NCBI GenBank assembly: GCA_007922195.1
Contig: ML681964.1
Coordinates: 8,994,597-9,058,596 of the forward strand
Reading direction: 5' to 3'
Length of the DNA: 64,000 nt
Origin: Podocnemis expansa
Taxonomy: Eukaryota; Chordata; Testudines; Podocnemididae
Part shown: positions 1-10,941 of the stretch, piece after piece
Layout: every line of letters starts with the position of its first letter
Numbering within the stretch: the stretch's first letter is position 1
Translations under genes and position numbers: made by a program
The notes under the pieces: model-generated
Seen by the model: only the letters and a program-made list of their open reading frames with translations
Told to the model about the DNA's origin: nothing
Database searches by the model: none

Positions 1-401
1 GGTCCATCGGTGAAGTCCACCATGCATTGGACTTCCCCACAATTTTATAGGATTAATTGGGGATGGGAAGCTATTGGTTAAATATAAAATGCACACATGT
101 AAGCATGTAAGCTTTGCTGACATCTCATGCATTACAGGAGTCACAAGATGGACATGCTTGTAAACAAGTAGATGTGCATGTTCTTATGTGCTCAGTGCAG
201 CACAAACAAGGCAATAAACAGGTGAACGTGCATGTTTGCAGACATTGAATTCAGGGACAGAGCACCCCTTGGTCCGAGTGGGGTGGCACTCTTTATACCA
301 TACAACAGTCTTCCGCAGTTTCCCTTATGTGTATCCACTCTAAAGCTGCTAATTTTTCTTCAACGGTGTATGAACGCTGACACTTGTGTCCTGCCATTAT
401 G
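1..401. other. Unassigned sequence at the window edge
   Basis: No gene or confident repeat was recognised. A 78-codon open frame at 232-468 runs into the tandem array that follows and resembles no family I know. The sequence is moderately AT-rich. It could be part of a dispersed element cut by the window edge, but neither terminal repeats nor a partner copy are visible. Confidence 0.4.
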
Positions 402-550
402 TACTAAAGCCTATACTAAAATACTGTATCTATTGCCACGTAATGAACTAAAGCCTATACTATACTAAAATATCTATTGCACTTAATCAATTAAAGCCTA
501 TCCTAAAATATCTATTGCACTTAATTACAGCTAATCAAAAATATTTATTG
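402..550. repeat. Short tandem array, unit about 38-44 bp
   Basis: Three clear copies and a degenerate fourth of an A+T-rich unit start at about 402, 447 and 490, with a partial copy from 528. Each begins with CTAAAGCCTAT (or TTAAAGCCTAT) and ends with ATCTATTGCACTTAAT or a close variant. Unit length varies because copies 1 and 2 carry small insertions. Seen directly in the sequence; the function is unknown and it is probably a decayed minisatellite. Confidence 0.75.
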
Positions 551-1239
551 TATGTTCTGTGACAACATGATTAAGCATGATACATCTTACTAAAATGGTG
601 ATGAAAAGAAAAAGACAGCGCTAATAAGGCTTACTGCATGTGTTTCTGTGTTTACGCCAACTTCCGGTTTCAGATACTGCGCATTAACGAGTTCCACATG
701 TTAAATTGTTAGCTTTGGGGGACATGATGCTAGTGTGCATTAACTGAGTTCATGGGTAAACTGATCATGGGTAAACTGATCCATCCTGTGCCCATTTGAA
801 AGTTTTGCAGAGACTCTTATATTAAAGCATTTCTGGCAAAGATGGATTAGTAGGCAGAGTGGAAATGAAGCAGTCAAAGAAGCATGATTAAGTGGCATTT
901 ATAACAAATATTTTCACTCCGTATTTGACTGCCTAGTTATACCATATATTGAAAACATATCATGCTGATAACTTTTAAAACATCAGGACAATCAGCTAAT
1001 TTTGGCAGGCCATTATGCTAAAATGAACAAAATGAAAACCAAGAAAGTGGTGCAACAATTCTTTAAAACACTTTGCAAAATAAGCTAAAATAGTGTCCTT
1101 GAAATTCTATTGACAGACATTGTGAGTTCAACATCCAGTTCAGTATTTCAGGCAACATTTCAATTGAAAAGTTAATTCAGTTTTGTGTAAAGTGTTGAGG
1201 AGTGAATCAAACATTATCACACTTGCAGGACAAGGGAAT
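551..1239. other. Unassigned AT-rich sequence with a 15-bp tandem duplication
   Basis: No gene is recognised. The only visible structure is an exact head-to-tail duplication of CATGGGTAAACTGAT at 751-765 and 766-780. Confidence 0.5.
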
Positions 1240-1344
1240 GAGAGCTTCCCACAAAAGTTCATGCAATAAATAAAATTATTAGTATTTAAAAGTGCCACAG
1301 GACTTGTTTGTTTTGCTGAACTAGACTAACACAGCTTCCCCTTT
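1240..1344 (+). mobile_element. Foldback MITE family A, right half
   Basis: This matches the right arm of the near-complete copy at 5905-6246. In order it has a CATGCAATAAATAAA segment, AGTGCCACAGGACT, then TTTTGCTGAACTAGAC and CTAACACAGCTTCCCC. The same block recurs at 10942, 42524 and 45515. The left arm is missing, so the copy is truncated. Assignment to one family rests on similarity between copies within this window. I recall the same sequence as a common turtle and crocodilian dispersed repeat. Confidence 0.75.
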
Positions 1345-2180
1345 GGAACTCGTCATCCAGAGAAGCCAGTTTAAAAGTCACTACAAACATTTCTTTTTAC
1401 AGAAATAGAGATTTGTAATAAACAGCTTAACAGTTTATTGTTATGGTGTTTGTTCTCCTAAAGTCACCCTGAATTTAAAGTCTGCTAAACAACCCACAGT
1501 TGTTGGGTCAGCTATACATCAAATTCAGGCTTTGCAACTAGCTGATGCAGTGGGGTAGCGAAAAGAGGCCAGAGGAAGCCTGAAGCCAATAAAACCATTT
1601 ACAGCTGCTAGTTTCCACTCTCACAAACCTGACTGTGAAATGTGGGCCAGTGTCAAGTGACCATGGAATGCGTGTTAGCTCTGGATACAAGCCCAAAGCA
1701 TCTAGGGGATTTGAGCCCAGAACTGTCTAATCAAGGAATATCATACTACCTCAACAGATAAAACTCTAAAATAGCTATGAACTGTACAGATGTTTCAAAC
1801 TATCTAGGGATAAGAAATATTTTCAAGTCCAGTTTCTTTTGAACTCTAAACCTTCATGTGTAGCTCAGAGGAAATATTTGGTGTTTACAAAGTCATGCTG
1901 CTGGATACCTCCAATCAAGCAGAAGTTTTACTTTGACAAATAACCTTAAAAATAATTAAATGCTTTAAAAATATTAAAAACAATACACAATGATAGTTTA
2001 AAGGACAGGAGGCCAGATCCCAGTAGGATAAAATGGCATAGCTTCCTTGAATACACATTTTAATGCCTATTTTCCATTTACAGTGTAACTCAGGAGTAAC
2101 TCCATTAAAGCCAATAGAATTATCTGGGGAGGACGAGGAGAGATAAGATGTCAAGTGAGATGAGAATCAGGCCTTTAATG
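1345..2180. other. Mostly unassigned; fragment of a palindromic dispersed repeat near 2083-2180
   Basis: No gene is seen. The segment around 2083-2180 contains GTAACTCAGGAGTAACTCC followed by AGCCAATAGAA and, further on, GAATCAGGCC. It resembles one arm of the short palindromic repeats seen better at 11435-11502 and 33115-33180. The rest shows no repeat or coding pattern I recognise. Confidence 0.35.
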
Positions 2181-4325
2181 ACAAACTACTACAAAATGAG
2201 TCCTTTAAAGTATTTAGATCATTTCAAAATGACAAGTTCTTGGCTAGGGATGACCCAGGAGATTCATAATGAATTGCTGGGCCTTTAATTTCTAAGTCTC
2301 TGGTTCAAACACAGCCAAAGTACTGAAATCAGCATTATGGTTTCTGTCAGTAACTAGTATGCAAGTGGCCACATAAAAAGAATCCTATCAGAAATAAAAC
2401 TAATTTATCCCTGGAAGGGTTTGTTTTGTTGCTGTCGAGCTATTCCATCAGCGTAGAGGCCGAAGACTGGAAAACTGAATTATCCTTTTGCAACAATTCA
2501 TGGTCCTTCCAAGTCAGAATGAAAGTGTGTTGAAAGATCCATGTGGAAGATTTCATCATATTGCTGCTGCCCATGTACTTTCCACTGTAGGATAACAAAG
2601 AGAAGACTGACTTGGCAAGCTGCCGCTTTTCACCAACATTAAATTCACATCACTCTAATTAAGTTAAGAATTGTTTTTCTTTTTGCTGTTTATTGCTAAC
2701 TCATTCCAACTGAGAGTCATAAATGGCACATCATGGCCTAGTGAGGCATTAAAGTTACTCACACTGTACCATACTGTGGAGCTCAGTCAAAGAGAGTCCC
2801 TTTGATCTGTAACTTTTTCAGTCTCTATCAGGGACCAGGGCCTGAGCCATCAGTTTTGTTTAGGAATCCAGTCATCCCATTTGGCCAAGGTGTTGTTTTC
2901 ATTCCCTCGCTCCTTCAAGATTATAGAACTATCTAAGACTGCAGAACAGACAACCCCAACCAGAGAGTCAAACTGCCCTTCCATAACATTTAACACATAG
3001 AATCTTAGGTTTCTGAAAACAAACAATTTTTGCCACCCCTTGTGGCTTCTCCTGGCCTTCATGTGGTGTCCCTTGCACAGGAGAGTTTTGCGTGAAGAGA
3101 TAAGCTATCAATGCAGCATGGCAGCTTGGGTGGTTGCACCCTTGTTATTTTTCAATGTTAAAATTAGATCCACTCACTGCTGGGGAAAATCCTTAAACCC
3201 TTGCACAAACTCACACAGATCTGTTCAGGCCTGCTGTGCTTATGTATCCATATATAAAATGCTGTTTCACTGCTATCTATAATGAAACTGCACAGTGAAT
3301 CAGAAACTCAGGCAGAAACAATTCAGCAGAGAGCCTATTTTCCCTTTTTCTGAAACATCAGACTAATATCACTCTCAGCACACTATGCAGATCCAGAAGA
3401 GCACTGTGCACTGACACCAACAGATCTTGCTCTTCAAATGTCCCAATCCTACTAAGCACACTTAGCTTCCCTTGACTTCATTAGGAATTGAGGGTGCTCA
3501 ATGCTCCTTTGGATGAGACCCAGAAAGTGTTGACCTAATGAACACAGAAAACAGACTGCAATCTTTTGCATAAAAGTCTCCTGAGACATTTTTGTATGCC
3601 ATCATAAACTACAAGAGGTTTATTATGTCTACATGCTAATAAAGCAAAAATAATTCTACATAACTTACTGAAGCTCCTTTTTTTTTCTTGTAATAAAGTT
3701 GAGCTATTTATAGCAAGGTTCCTGTTCTAAAATGGAGTAGAATGAAGGTCCCAAATAATTCCAGTGTGTTTCAGTTCTAATTACCCCCAATTACAGAGAA
3801 GTTCTCTCACAGGTGAAAAATTAATTTCATAATAAGATTGATTCACTGTACTATTTTAGAGACTTCCAAATGTTCAGAAATGACTAATCATGCCATTTAC
3901 TTCTAAAACATCTTGAAGACAAGCTGACAACTAATGAAAAAATAGTTAAAATATGAAAAGCTGTATTAAAACAAATTGATGGCTATTGTTGCCCTTTGGT
4001 TGAAGAGGACAAACAACTCCCTTGTGTGAAGTATAATATACTTTCTGCAATAACATCATCTGCCTTTGATTTCAGTGGCTTTGTGGACTAAAACGCATGA
4101 ACTGGGGACGCAAAAGCAATCCTCAAAGGATTGTTTTCATATCTGAAATAAACTAACTAAATGGAACTGCTCATAATGAAGTGAAAGAGAGCTAATATAG
4201 CTGCCTGCTGAGCAAGAAACATTGAAAAAAAAAAACATTTTGAACCTTTTTTGTTTTATAATTAATTCACCCGTTAAGACTCATGTTAGATGCAGTATAC
4301 AGTTTCTGTAGCAGTCATAGTTTTT
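2181..4325. other. Unassigned AT-rich sequence
   Basis: No coding similarity, RNA gene or confident transposon is recognised. A short stretch near 3450-3530 (TTGACTTCATTAGGAATTG followed by GGGTGCTCAATGC) resembles one arm of the TTGACTTCAATGG palindromic repeats. Short open frames here (70-80 codons) have the length expected by chance. Confidence 0.4.
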
Positions 4326-4445
4326 GCTTAGTTTTCTGGTGGGCTGACTGAAGCCCAAAGCAGTCAAGTGACTTTGTCAAGGTCATTCAGCAAGAAGGTT
4401 ATCTCAAATTAGAATGCAGGACCTCTGTTTGCTCCTAGATGACAA
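4326..4445 (+). repeat. Possible MIR/CORE-SINE-like fragment
   Basis: The run GTGACTTTGTCAAGGTCATT followed by CAGCAAGAAGG, and then an AGAATGCAGGACCTC segment, follows the order of the MIR 3' half (CTTGCCCAAGGTCACACAGC, then a GAACCCAGGTCTCC-like block). The match is weak and old. It could also be chance similarity. Confidence 0.4.
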
Positions 4446-5904
4446 TTTGCATTAACTATATGACTTGCCATTACACAACTTCTCAGGGAATCCTGATTCT
4501 AACATTATATAATGAACATTAACCCCAAAGGCCAAAGTTTGTAACTTTAAAATACTAATAATCAACACTGGTTCTTACCAAAGCATTAGTTCAGTGTGGT
4601 GGCTTCTAAATCTGAGACTTGCACAAATATACCTTTGCCAATTACCTATTTAAATTGAATGATATCTAATTATTCCCTCTCTCTTTAAAAAGCAGGGGAT
4701 ACTCTATTTACGAACTGAAGCTCACAGAATGTATTTGATTGTTGGTGTAAAACTGCTAAGGTACATGACACATGTGGCTGGGCTTCCCCGTGTTGCTTTC
4801 CTAAAACCTAAAGAAGCAAGGATAAGTGAAGAATAAAAGCCTGGTTGAAAAATGATTCCTTTGAGCATAAACACGATCACTCCCTCAAGAGTCACTACTT
4901 CTGAATACAACACCACAGCTTCAGAACCACTAGCAACCCCATCCCAGTAATGTAGCCTCCTATCATATTCCAGTTGGCGATTAATATTTCTGTATGTGTA
5001 AGCAATTCAGGTGCTCACCCCTTTACTGCTCCTGTTCTCTGTGCCCACCAACCACATTCAGACATCAGTTTACTACTCTTCATTTACAGGTGGTCCCTCC
5101 CCAAACTGTATACATACATAGTTCAGACTTGGCCTGAACACTTCCAGCTCTTACAGCACTTTCAGCACTTACTCAGGGTAGCTCACCTCCCCAGAGGCTT
5201 CCCTCTCTTAGGCTGGCTACTTATCTGTTTCCCCAGCTCCCGTACTTCTGCCTGGGAGAATCCATAGAGCTTGGCTTAGTGAGCATCTTATATGCTCCTT
5301 GTTGGCCCCTTTCATGCCGGCTCTCCCAGGTGGCTCCATCCCCCTAGCAATTAGGGCTCAAGCACACTGGTTTGATTGCTGCACAAGAGCAAATCTTACT
5401 CTCCCATAGGTTTTTAAAGGGATGAGCATGCCCTATTTGTACTGCTGTGATGACAGTCAGGTTGTAGTAGTATACTGACCATTTTGCTTATGGTTCAGCT
5501 AATAAAATAATTGTGAAAATTTAATCCATAGCCAGGAAATGAATGGAGGAAAATAGCTAACAGTGTAGGGTTAAATAATAGTAACCAAGGTCACCACTTG
5601 ACTAAATATTCAGTAATCAGTGATTAGATGCTGTTGGTTGGTCTTTTTAAAGAACCTTATTGGAGATGACCTCTTTCATTTTGATTAAATATCTGTTCAA
5701 GCTGAGTTGTTATTGATCAAGATACTGTTCACACAGGTGTTCTCACAGTGCTAATCTCTCTGCATACAGCTGGTGAAAAATTTCAGAAAGATTAAATCAA
5801 ACTGATGATCGCTTAGGTAATCAGCAAGGTCCCATTTTTTGGCACTCTTATAAAATGCATTCCTAGCATACAATTGGAGAAAAAAAGATTCTCTGGAGCT
5901 TATA
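4446..5904. other. Unassigned sequence
   Basis: No gene or repeat is recognised. A 97-codon open frame at 4974-5267 lies in a C-rich stretch, has no detectable domain and shows no splice-site or initiation context that would argue for an exon. Confidence 0.4.
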
Positions 5905-6246
5905 GAAGCACAGAGTCCTGTGGCACTTAAAGACTAACAAATTTATTTATCACATGAGCTTTCATGGGAGAAAATCCCACTTCGTCAGATGCTTTGAAGA
6001 TGGGGGAACTTGCAGAACGGGATGAAAATAAATGCAACGGAGTGTAAGAAGGATCTGATCCCCACATCTTACACTCCCCTGCATATTTTTTCACTCCATT
6101 CTATAAGTTCTCCCCTCTTCAAAGCATCTGATGAAGTGGGATTTTCTCCCTCAAAAACTCATGCGATAAATAAATCCATTAGTCTTTAAGTGCCACAGGA
6201 CTCCTTGCTTCTTTTGCTGAACTAGACTAACATGGCTGCCCCTTTA
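5905..6246. mobile_element. Foldback MITE family A, near-complete palindrome
   Basis: The element is almost entirely an inverted duplication. The left arm, about 5914-6009, starts AGTCCTGTGGCACTTAAAGA and contains GAGAAAATCCCACTTCGTCA. The right arm, about 6106-6202, contains TGAAGTGGGATTTTCTCCC and ends TTTAAGTGCCACAGGACT. A nested inner pair, GGAGTGTAAGA (6039-6049) and TCTTACACTCC (6067-6077), extends the pairing to the centre. The right end continues through GCTGAACTAGACTAACATGG. The matching left tip is missing here but present in the 15818 copy. There is no coding capacity, so the element was presumably mobilised in trans. Confidence 0.85.
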
Positions 6247-6840
6247 GACCCTGGAGCTTATAGTCTTTGGAGCAATTCTTGTCCTGCATCCTCTAGCCAG
6301 AAACAACCCTGAACACAGAAGGGTGAGGAGGGCAAGACTCAGGGGGTCTATACGTGGATCGCTGTCCATTTTCTTGCTAAGTACAGATTGAAAGAATAGG
6401 GAAGAGCTAAAAGAAGATACTGAATCAGGTATCACCCTCCACAGTGCACAGGCATAGCAGCAGCATGGTTTATTACAGCTGTGCAATCACTCTGTGGACC
6501 ACAGGTAAGCCATACATCTTAACCAGGTATGGTATGGTGGGAGAATGTGACAGAGAAGATATCTGAAACCTATCACCACTTATTTGCAAACCCTTACAAT
6601 GCTATACCTCTGACACTACACTGGCTCCTAACAGTAATAATCCTCAAACTATTCCTCCCCCTACCTGTCACTCAAGCTCTTAAAAGGAAAGAATTCCACA
6701 CTCTTGGGTCCACGTTCCTTCACTGTGGCATGTGCTTTTCTCCATAGACTTTACTCTCTTCAAAAGAGCTTCCTTCCTCCACAGCAGCCTCTTGACGCCT
6801 GGGGACCTTCCTTTGTTCAAGAAGAGGACCTTTGTTCTTT
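6247..6840. other. Unassigned sequence
   Basis: No gene or repeat is recognised. The short open frames here (72-89 codons, both strands) overlap one another and show no family similarity. Confidence 0.4.
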
Positions 6841-6873
6841 GTGTGTGTGTGTGCGCGCGTACGTGCGTGCGTA
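6841..6873. repeat. Alternating purine-pyrimidine microsatellite
   Basis: A (TG)n run passes into CGCGCG and then ACGTGCGTGCG. The strict alternation of purine and pyrimidine over about 30 bases is the composition known to favour Z-DNA. It is a simple repeat. Confidence 0.85.
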
Positions 6874-7303
6874 GGGACCTTAACGTCACTTTACAGGAGT
6901 CAGTATGATGAGGTGAATTACATGCATTTTTAAAAATATGTCTAGACATCTAGCTTTACTCAACCCCATGAGAGCAACTGTCATAAGAATGTGGAGTTTA
7001 AGTCTCAGGAGACAACTTGAACCATCTTAGAAATCTGTTGATCTAAGAAAATCCAGAGATCCCAAAAAATTCTGGAATAGATTCCCCTCTCATTTGCACT
7101 GATATAAATCAGGAATAAATACACTGCATCAGTGGAGTGGGAACACTGTAAAACCAGTATGAGGCTGTTTTCTGTTTATCTAGGTTTTCATATATAGCCA
7201 GATAACACACCATCACAAATCCTATGCTATTAAAAATAAATCAGTTATAGTACCTAAAATTAAATTGTGTGAATAACTGGTTTTGTGGTTCACTGGCAGT
7301 TGC
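6874..7303. other. Unassigned sequence, possible palindromic-repeat fragment at 7095-7165
   Basis: The stretch at about 7095-7165 has CACTGATATAAATCAGGAA and later GTAAAACCAGTATGAG. It resembles the arm structure of the TCAATGG-type palindromic repeats. Nothing else is recognised. Confidence 0.3.
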
Positions 7304-7330
7304 AAAAAAAAAAAAAAAAAAAAAAAAAAA
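7304..7330 (+). repeat. Poly-A tract of 27 bases
   Basis: An uninterrupted run of A. No upstream retroposed gene or SINE body is recognisable next to it, so it is recorded only as a homopolymer. Confidence 0.95.
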
Positions 7331-7801
7331 GCATTTGGGGTCAACTTGAAACTGATTATTATTTGTGAGTTTGAATTTTAGGTTTTGCTTTTTGAATTTT
7401 CAGCAGATCAAATGGCCAAGAAAGGAGGTGGTAACTCCCTTATTTCTAATAGCTCACTTGCTAGGACATTCACCTATGCTTTGGGAGACCCAAAATAACT
7501 TACAATAGAGCATAATGACTTGAATCTAGGTCTCCCCTATTCAAAGCAAATACCCTAACTATCAAATTATGAGATATTCTGGAGCAGGGTTTTCTGTCTG
7601 TCCTGTTGAAGCTGTTCCACTGCATATAAAATAATTAAAATGTTTATTGGGCCAGAGAGAAAGAGTATGAGAATGACCCTAATTTGGGGGCTGGGGCACT
7701 CAGCTGTTCTGGATGTGCACATGAAGAGAACCAAGAGAGGGCAACACTGAGGCTTTATTCCTTTCTCCACAAGCATTTATTGTAAGCAAAGCTCTCTAAA
7801 T

Positions 7802-7988
7802 CAGTTGTTTTCAAACTATAGATCAGGATCCAGTACTGGGTCACAGATGCTCAGGTACTAGGTCGCAGCACCACTGCTGCTGCCACCACAAGACTGGAAT
7901 GCATTGCTTAAAGATGTAATTGTTGGATCACAGGCATAAATGATTGTTTTTCAACTGGGTCCTGAGAAAAAAAGTTTGAAAACCACTG
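7802..7988. mobile_element. hAT-like non-autonomous transposon, 187 bp
   Basis: The left end reads CAGTTGTTTTCAAACTATAG and the right end AAGTTTGAAAACCACTG, whose complement is CAGTGGTTTTCAAACTT, so the terminal inverted repeats match over most of 17 bases. The flanking octamers are CTCTAAAT (7794-7801) and CTTTAAGT (7989-7996), matching at six of eight positions, as expected for an old 8-bp hAT target duplication. The interior contains paired GGGTCACAGATGCTCAGG and GTTGGATCACAGGC stretches but no ORF. Confidence 0.85.
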
Positions 7989-7996
7989 CTTTAAGT

Positions 7997-9493
7997 CTCT
8001 GGGAATAACCCTATACATAACCATATAACAATGTCCCTTATTGATAAGCTATTCACTTTAACACCTTCCACTACTGTTCAACAGTGCACCCTGGGGGTTG
8101 TGATATCTACCAGAATACACATTGTTGCTGTGAGCTGAGAATTTGTGCGAGAAATGCAAAGTGGCTGTTTCAACTGAAAAGGTTAAAAAGGCAGCTGCAC
8201 TAGTGTGGACATGAGACAAAAACTAATTCAGCCTGGTTACTGTGGACACACTGAACTATCTGTGAAAATCATCAAGGCTTTGGCTTTTCATTCCCATTGG
8301 GGATAAGGAAAAAAATTGAAATTTCAAAACTTTTTGCTGAATGAAAAAGCCCTTTCCTGTTCAGCTCTACCAGTAGTTACTATCTTGAACCATAAATTAA
8401 TGAAAGTTTGTGCAGTTGATGGAAAGTTTCAACAAACCCACCCTGAATTTATAGGTTTGTAGTAAAATTCAAAACCAAGAAAACAAACAAACAATCTCTT
8501 TTGTATCAATATGAAAATATTGGATAGCTCTAAACATAATAAACAGGTGTACAAAGAACTCCATTACAGAGACTTAAGGGTGGAGCTCATTTCAGTCTTA
8601 TCTGTGAATGTCATTCCACCTTTGGAAGTATTAAATCACATTAAATGTTACCTGCACACAAATCCATGTAATTTAATTTAAGTGCAATGAGTCAGTCTAG
8701 AAACCCATTTCCCCCACGTGGTTCATTATCTCTCTGGATTCACACTGATTTGTACCATAAAGTATTCATCTTCTATATACCAAGTTAACAAATTGTAATC
8801 TTACAATCCTAGTATTGTGGCTGTTTACTGTATGCTGTGTCCTATGACTGACAGCCATTTTATTGACCAGGCGAAAACAAATGAGCACTTCCAAAAGGAA
8901 AAATATATGTTTTTACTCAAATTTCTGAGTTAGTTAGTTCTAGGAAGAAACATTCATAATATTTCTGAATGAATAGACAATCTTACACTTCAACAAAGCC
9001 AAATTAGAAATCTTCACTCTGTTAACAAAGTCAATTTTGCTGTTGACGTTAATTAGGAACTTAGAGATGGTTGAACCAGTTTGGAATTAAAAAGAACATA
9101 CCCAAAACTATGCCCAGAATTCTAATCAAATTATTTGTTTATCTGTAGAAATGCTCACAAGTAACTGTTTGGAAATATCCTGAGGAAAAGCTACTACAGT
9201 GTTTCTTGCTTTCTCTTCGGCCAGAAGTACCAGAAATAATAGAAGAAACCCTTTTTTTCCATGAAATTTTCAGCCCAGTTTTCCTCACTCAAAAGGTTAT
9301 TGCTAAAACTTGGAGTGGCCTGAGTTGGGTCCCTACCTTAAGTACCCCAATCTGAAAATGTTGTATTATGCAACATGCCTAACATCACACACTGTCAGAG
9401 GCAAAACCCATGTCTTCTGATACCTAATCTCCTGTTATAACAATTGAGAAAAGCGGATTTCTCTAGTAAAATTTCCATTAAGGCAACTAGCAA
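7997..9493. other. Unassigned AT-rich sequence
   Basis: No gene, RNA gene or transposon is recognised on either strand across about 1.5 kb. No open frame here reaches a length of interest. Confidence 0.4.
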
Positions 9494-9547
9494 TCAGCAG
9501 TTTTCCTTTGCATTGGTTTTCACATCTGTAAAATGAGGATAATATAG
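9494..9547 (-). repeat. MIR-like fragment, reverse orientation
   Basis: TTTTCACATCTGTAAAATGA followed by GGATAATA matches the complement strand of the MIR 3' half (TTTCCTCATCTGTAAAATGG, GGATAATA). It directly abuts the target duplication of the hAT at 9556. The sequence right of the hAT looks like forward-strand MIR-type sequence, so two SINE fragments, or an inversion, meet here. Confidence 0.5.
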
Positions 9548-9555
9548 TGCTAGGC

Positions 9556-9844
9556 CAGCAATGGGAAAACTTTTTGACCTGAGGGCCACATTTGCCTCTA
9601 AGCAGGCTGGAGAGGAGCAGGGGTAGTGGCAGGACTGGGAACAGGGAGCAATCGCTTCACTCTGGCCAGGGTGCTCCTGCTGCACGTGATGTGTGGGTGA
9701 GGGGCAGGACTGAGAAGAGGAAGTGGAGGTCACACTTTCCTACACGGTGGGAGCGGGGCAAGGTTGGAAGGGGGAGCAGCTAGCATGCTCCTAACCAAGC
9801 CCAGCTGGCAGACCTGATGAAAGGTTGTAGTTTGCCTAACTCTG
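9556..9844. mobile_element. hAT-like non-autonomous transposon, 289 bp, perfect 8-bp target duplication
   Basis: TGCTAGGC flanks the element exactly on both sides (9548-9555 and 9845-9852). The left end is CAGCAATGGGAAAACT and the right end GTAGTTTGCCTAACTCTG, whose complement is CAGAGTTAGGCAAACTAC; the two share the CAG start and the spaced AAACT. The interior is G-rich (GGAGAGGAGCAGGGGTAGTG and similar), unlike the AT-rich surroundings. It produces overlapping spurious open frames on both strands. No transposase is present. Confidence 0.9.
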
Positions 9845-9852
9845 TGCTAGGC

Positions 9853-10027
9853 ACTGCAAAACACAGAAGTAAAGAGTCAATACCTACTCCAAGGAGTTTA
9901 CAATGTAAGTATACATGACAAAGTTTAGAGACAAGAGGCATTATAAGCCCCATGTCAAGGTCACACAGAAGTCTCTCGCAGACCCAGGTGGTCCCAGATC
10001 TCTTGAGTCCAAGTCCAATGCCTTGGC
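9853..10027 (+). repeat. MIR/CORE-SINE-like element
   Basis: With the duplicated TGCTAGGC, this reads as GTGCTAGGCACTGCAAAACA, then GGAGTTTACAATGTAAG, then GTCAAGGTCACACAGAAGTC, then GTCTCTCGCAGACCCAGGTG. The order is the same as in MIR-type CORE-SINEs: cardinal GTGCTAGGCACTG, a GAGCTTACAATCTAA block, CAAGGTCACACAGC, and ACCCAGGTCTCC. The hAT at 9556 appears to have inserted at its 5' side, and the hAT at 10036 follows directly. Confidence 0.65.
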
Positions 10028-10035
10028 CATAAGAC

Positions 10036-10622
10036 CAGTGGTTAAAATATGCCAGAACGTGGGGGAACGCCATTCCGGGACCCACTATTTTTAGGAATTC
10101 AGAGGTCTGAGGCCCCTAAACATAGAACATGGAGCTGGAATGCTGTGTTCTGAAGCCCACCATTGAAAACCAGCAGGCCCTGGAATGCAGCATTCCGGTT
10201 CTACGTTCTATTTTTAGAGGCCCGAACCCTGTGCCCCTAAAAACAGAAGGCCGCCCCAGAGTGGCGTTCCGCCGTGTTCCAGCAGGCAGGAGACAGGGGC
10301 AGGGGCTAGGGGCATTGCTGGAGGTTTGAGCCCTACCCCAAACCCCTCCCCTTCCAGGCCCTGCCCCCAACCTGAAGCCTGCTGCCTGAGCCCCAGCCGG
10401 GGTGCTGCCCAGGGGCCTAATGCCCCCTCCTCCCCAGCTGCGCTGCCGCCAGTGAGTGCAGGCGCAGCTTGGTAGTCCTGAGGGGGGGCATTGGGAGCAG
10501 GGGGTGGCAGGACCTGGGGCCCGGGGGGCCCCACTAGTATGGGGGGGGTTCCACTGGCACTGGAGCGGGGCCCACTGGCACGGGAGCGTTCCAGGGCCCC
10601 CCAAATTATACTTTAACCCCTG
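10036..10622. mobile_element. hAT-like GC-rich non-autonomous transposon, 587 bp
   Basis: The left end CAGTGGTTAAAATATGCCAG and the right end, complement CAGGGGTTAAAGTATAATTT, form terminal inverted repeats shared with the elements at 18449 and 48405. Flanking octamers are CATAAGAC (10028-10035) and CACAAGAC (10623-10630), seven of eight identical. The interior is strongly GC-rich, with GTTCCAGGGCC, GGCCCC and CGTTCC words. It opens long frames on both strands, up to 222 codons, which carry no known domain. Confidence 0.88.
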
Positions 10623-10941
10623 CACAAGACCATCTTTTCTGTCACACTTACCTACCTTGACGAAGAGCCTCACATTAAAAGACATTATAAAAGTGCAAAG
10701 TAGTATTACGGCATCTATTACCAACTGAAGAGGCATATTCCAAGATCTTGTCTTATTAAAAAAAATAAAATAAAATAAAAGCACAATAAAGCTCAGAAAT
10801 GTGACTCATGTCTTTACAAAGCTTTGTTTCTTTCTTTGAGACCTACGAGAAGAAGAGCAACATTTCACAATTAATTTTTCAGAATGGAAGTGATCCATAT
10901 TTACAGCTACTACATGAAGTTAAATTCAGAAGAAAGCTGTC
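10623..10941. other. Unassigned sequence with an (AAAAT)n run
   Basis: A short AAAATAAAATAAAATAAAA simple repeat lies at about 10758-10780. No gene is recognised. Confidence 0.5.

Noticed and set aside
402..550. CRISPR-like array
   Set aside because: The units are directly adjacent, AT-rich and without spacers, and the sequence is vertebrate.
7304..7330. Poly-A tail of a processed pseudogene
   Set aside because: The 500 bases upstream show no coding similarity and no target duplication was found.
10116..10784. 222-codon minus-strand open frame
   Set aside because: It lies mostly inside the GC-rich hAT at 10036-10622. Overlapping frames are open on both strands, the predicted protein has no domain, and the frame crosses the element border.
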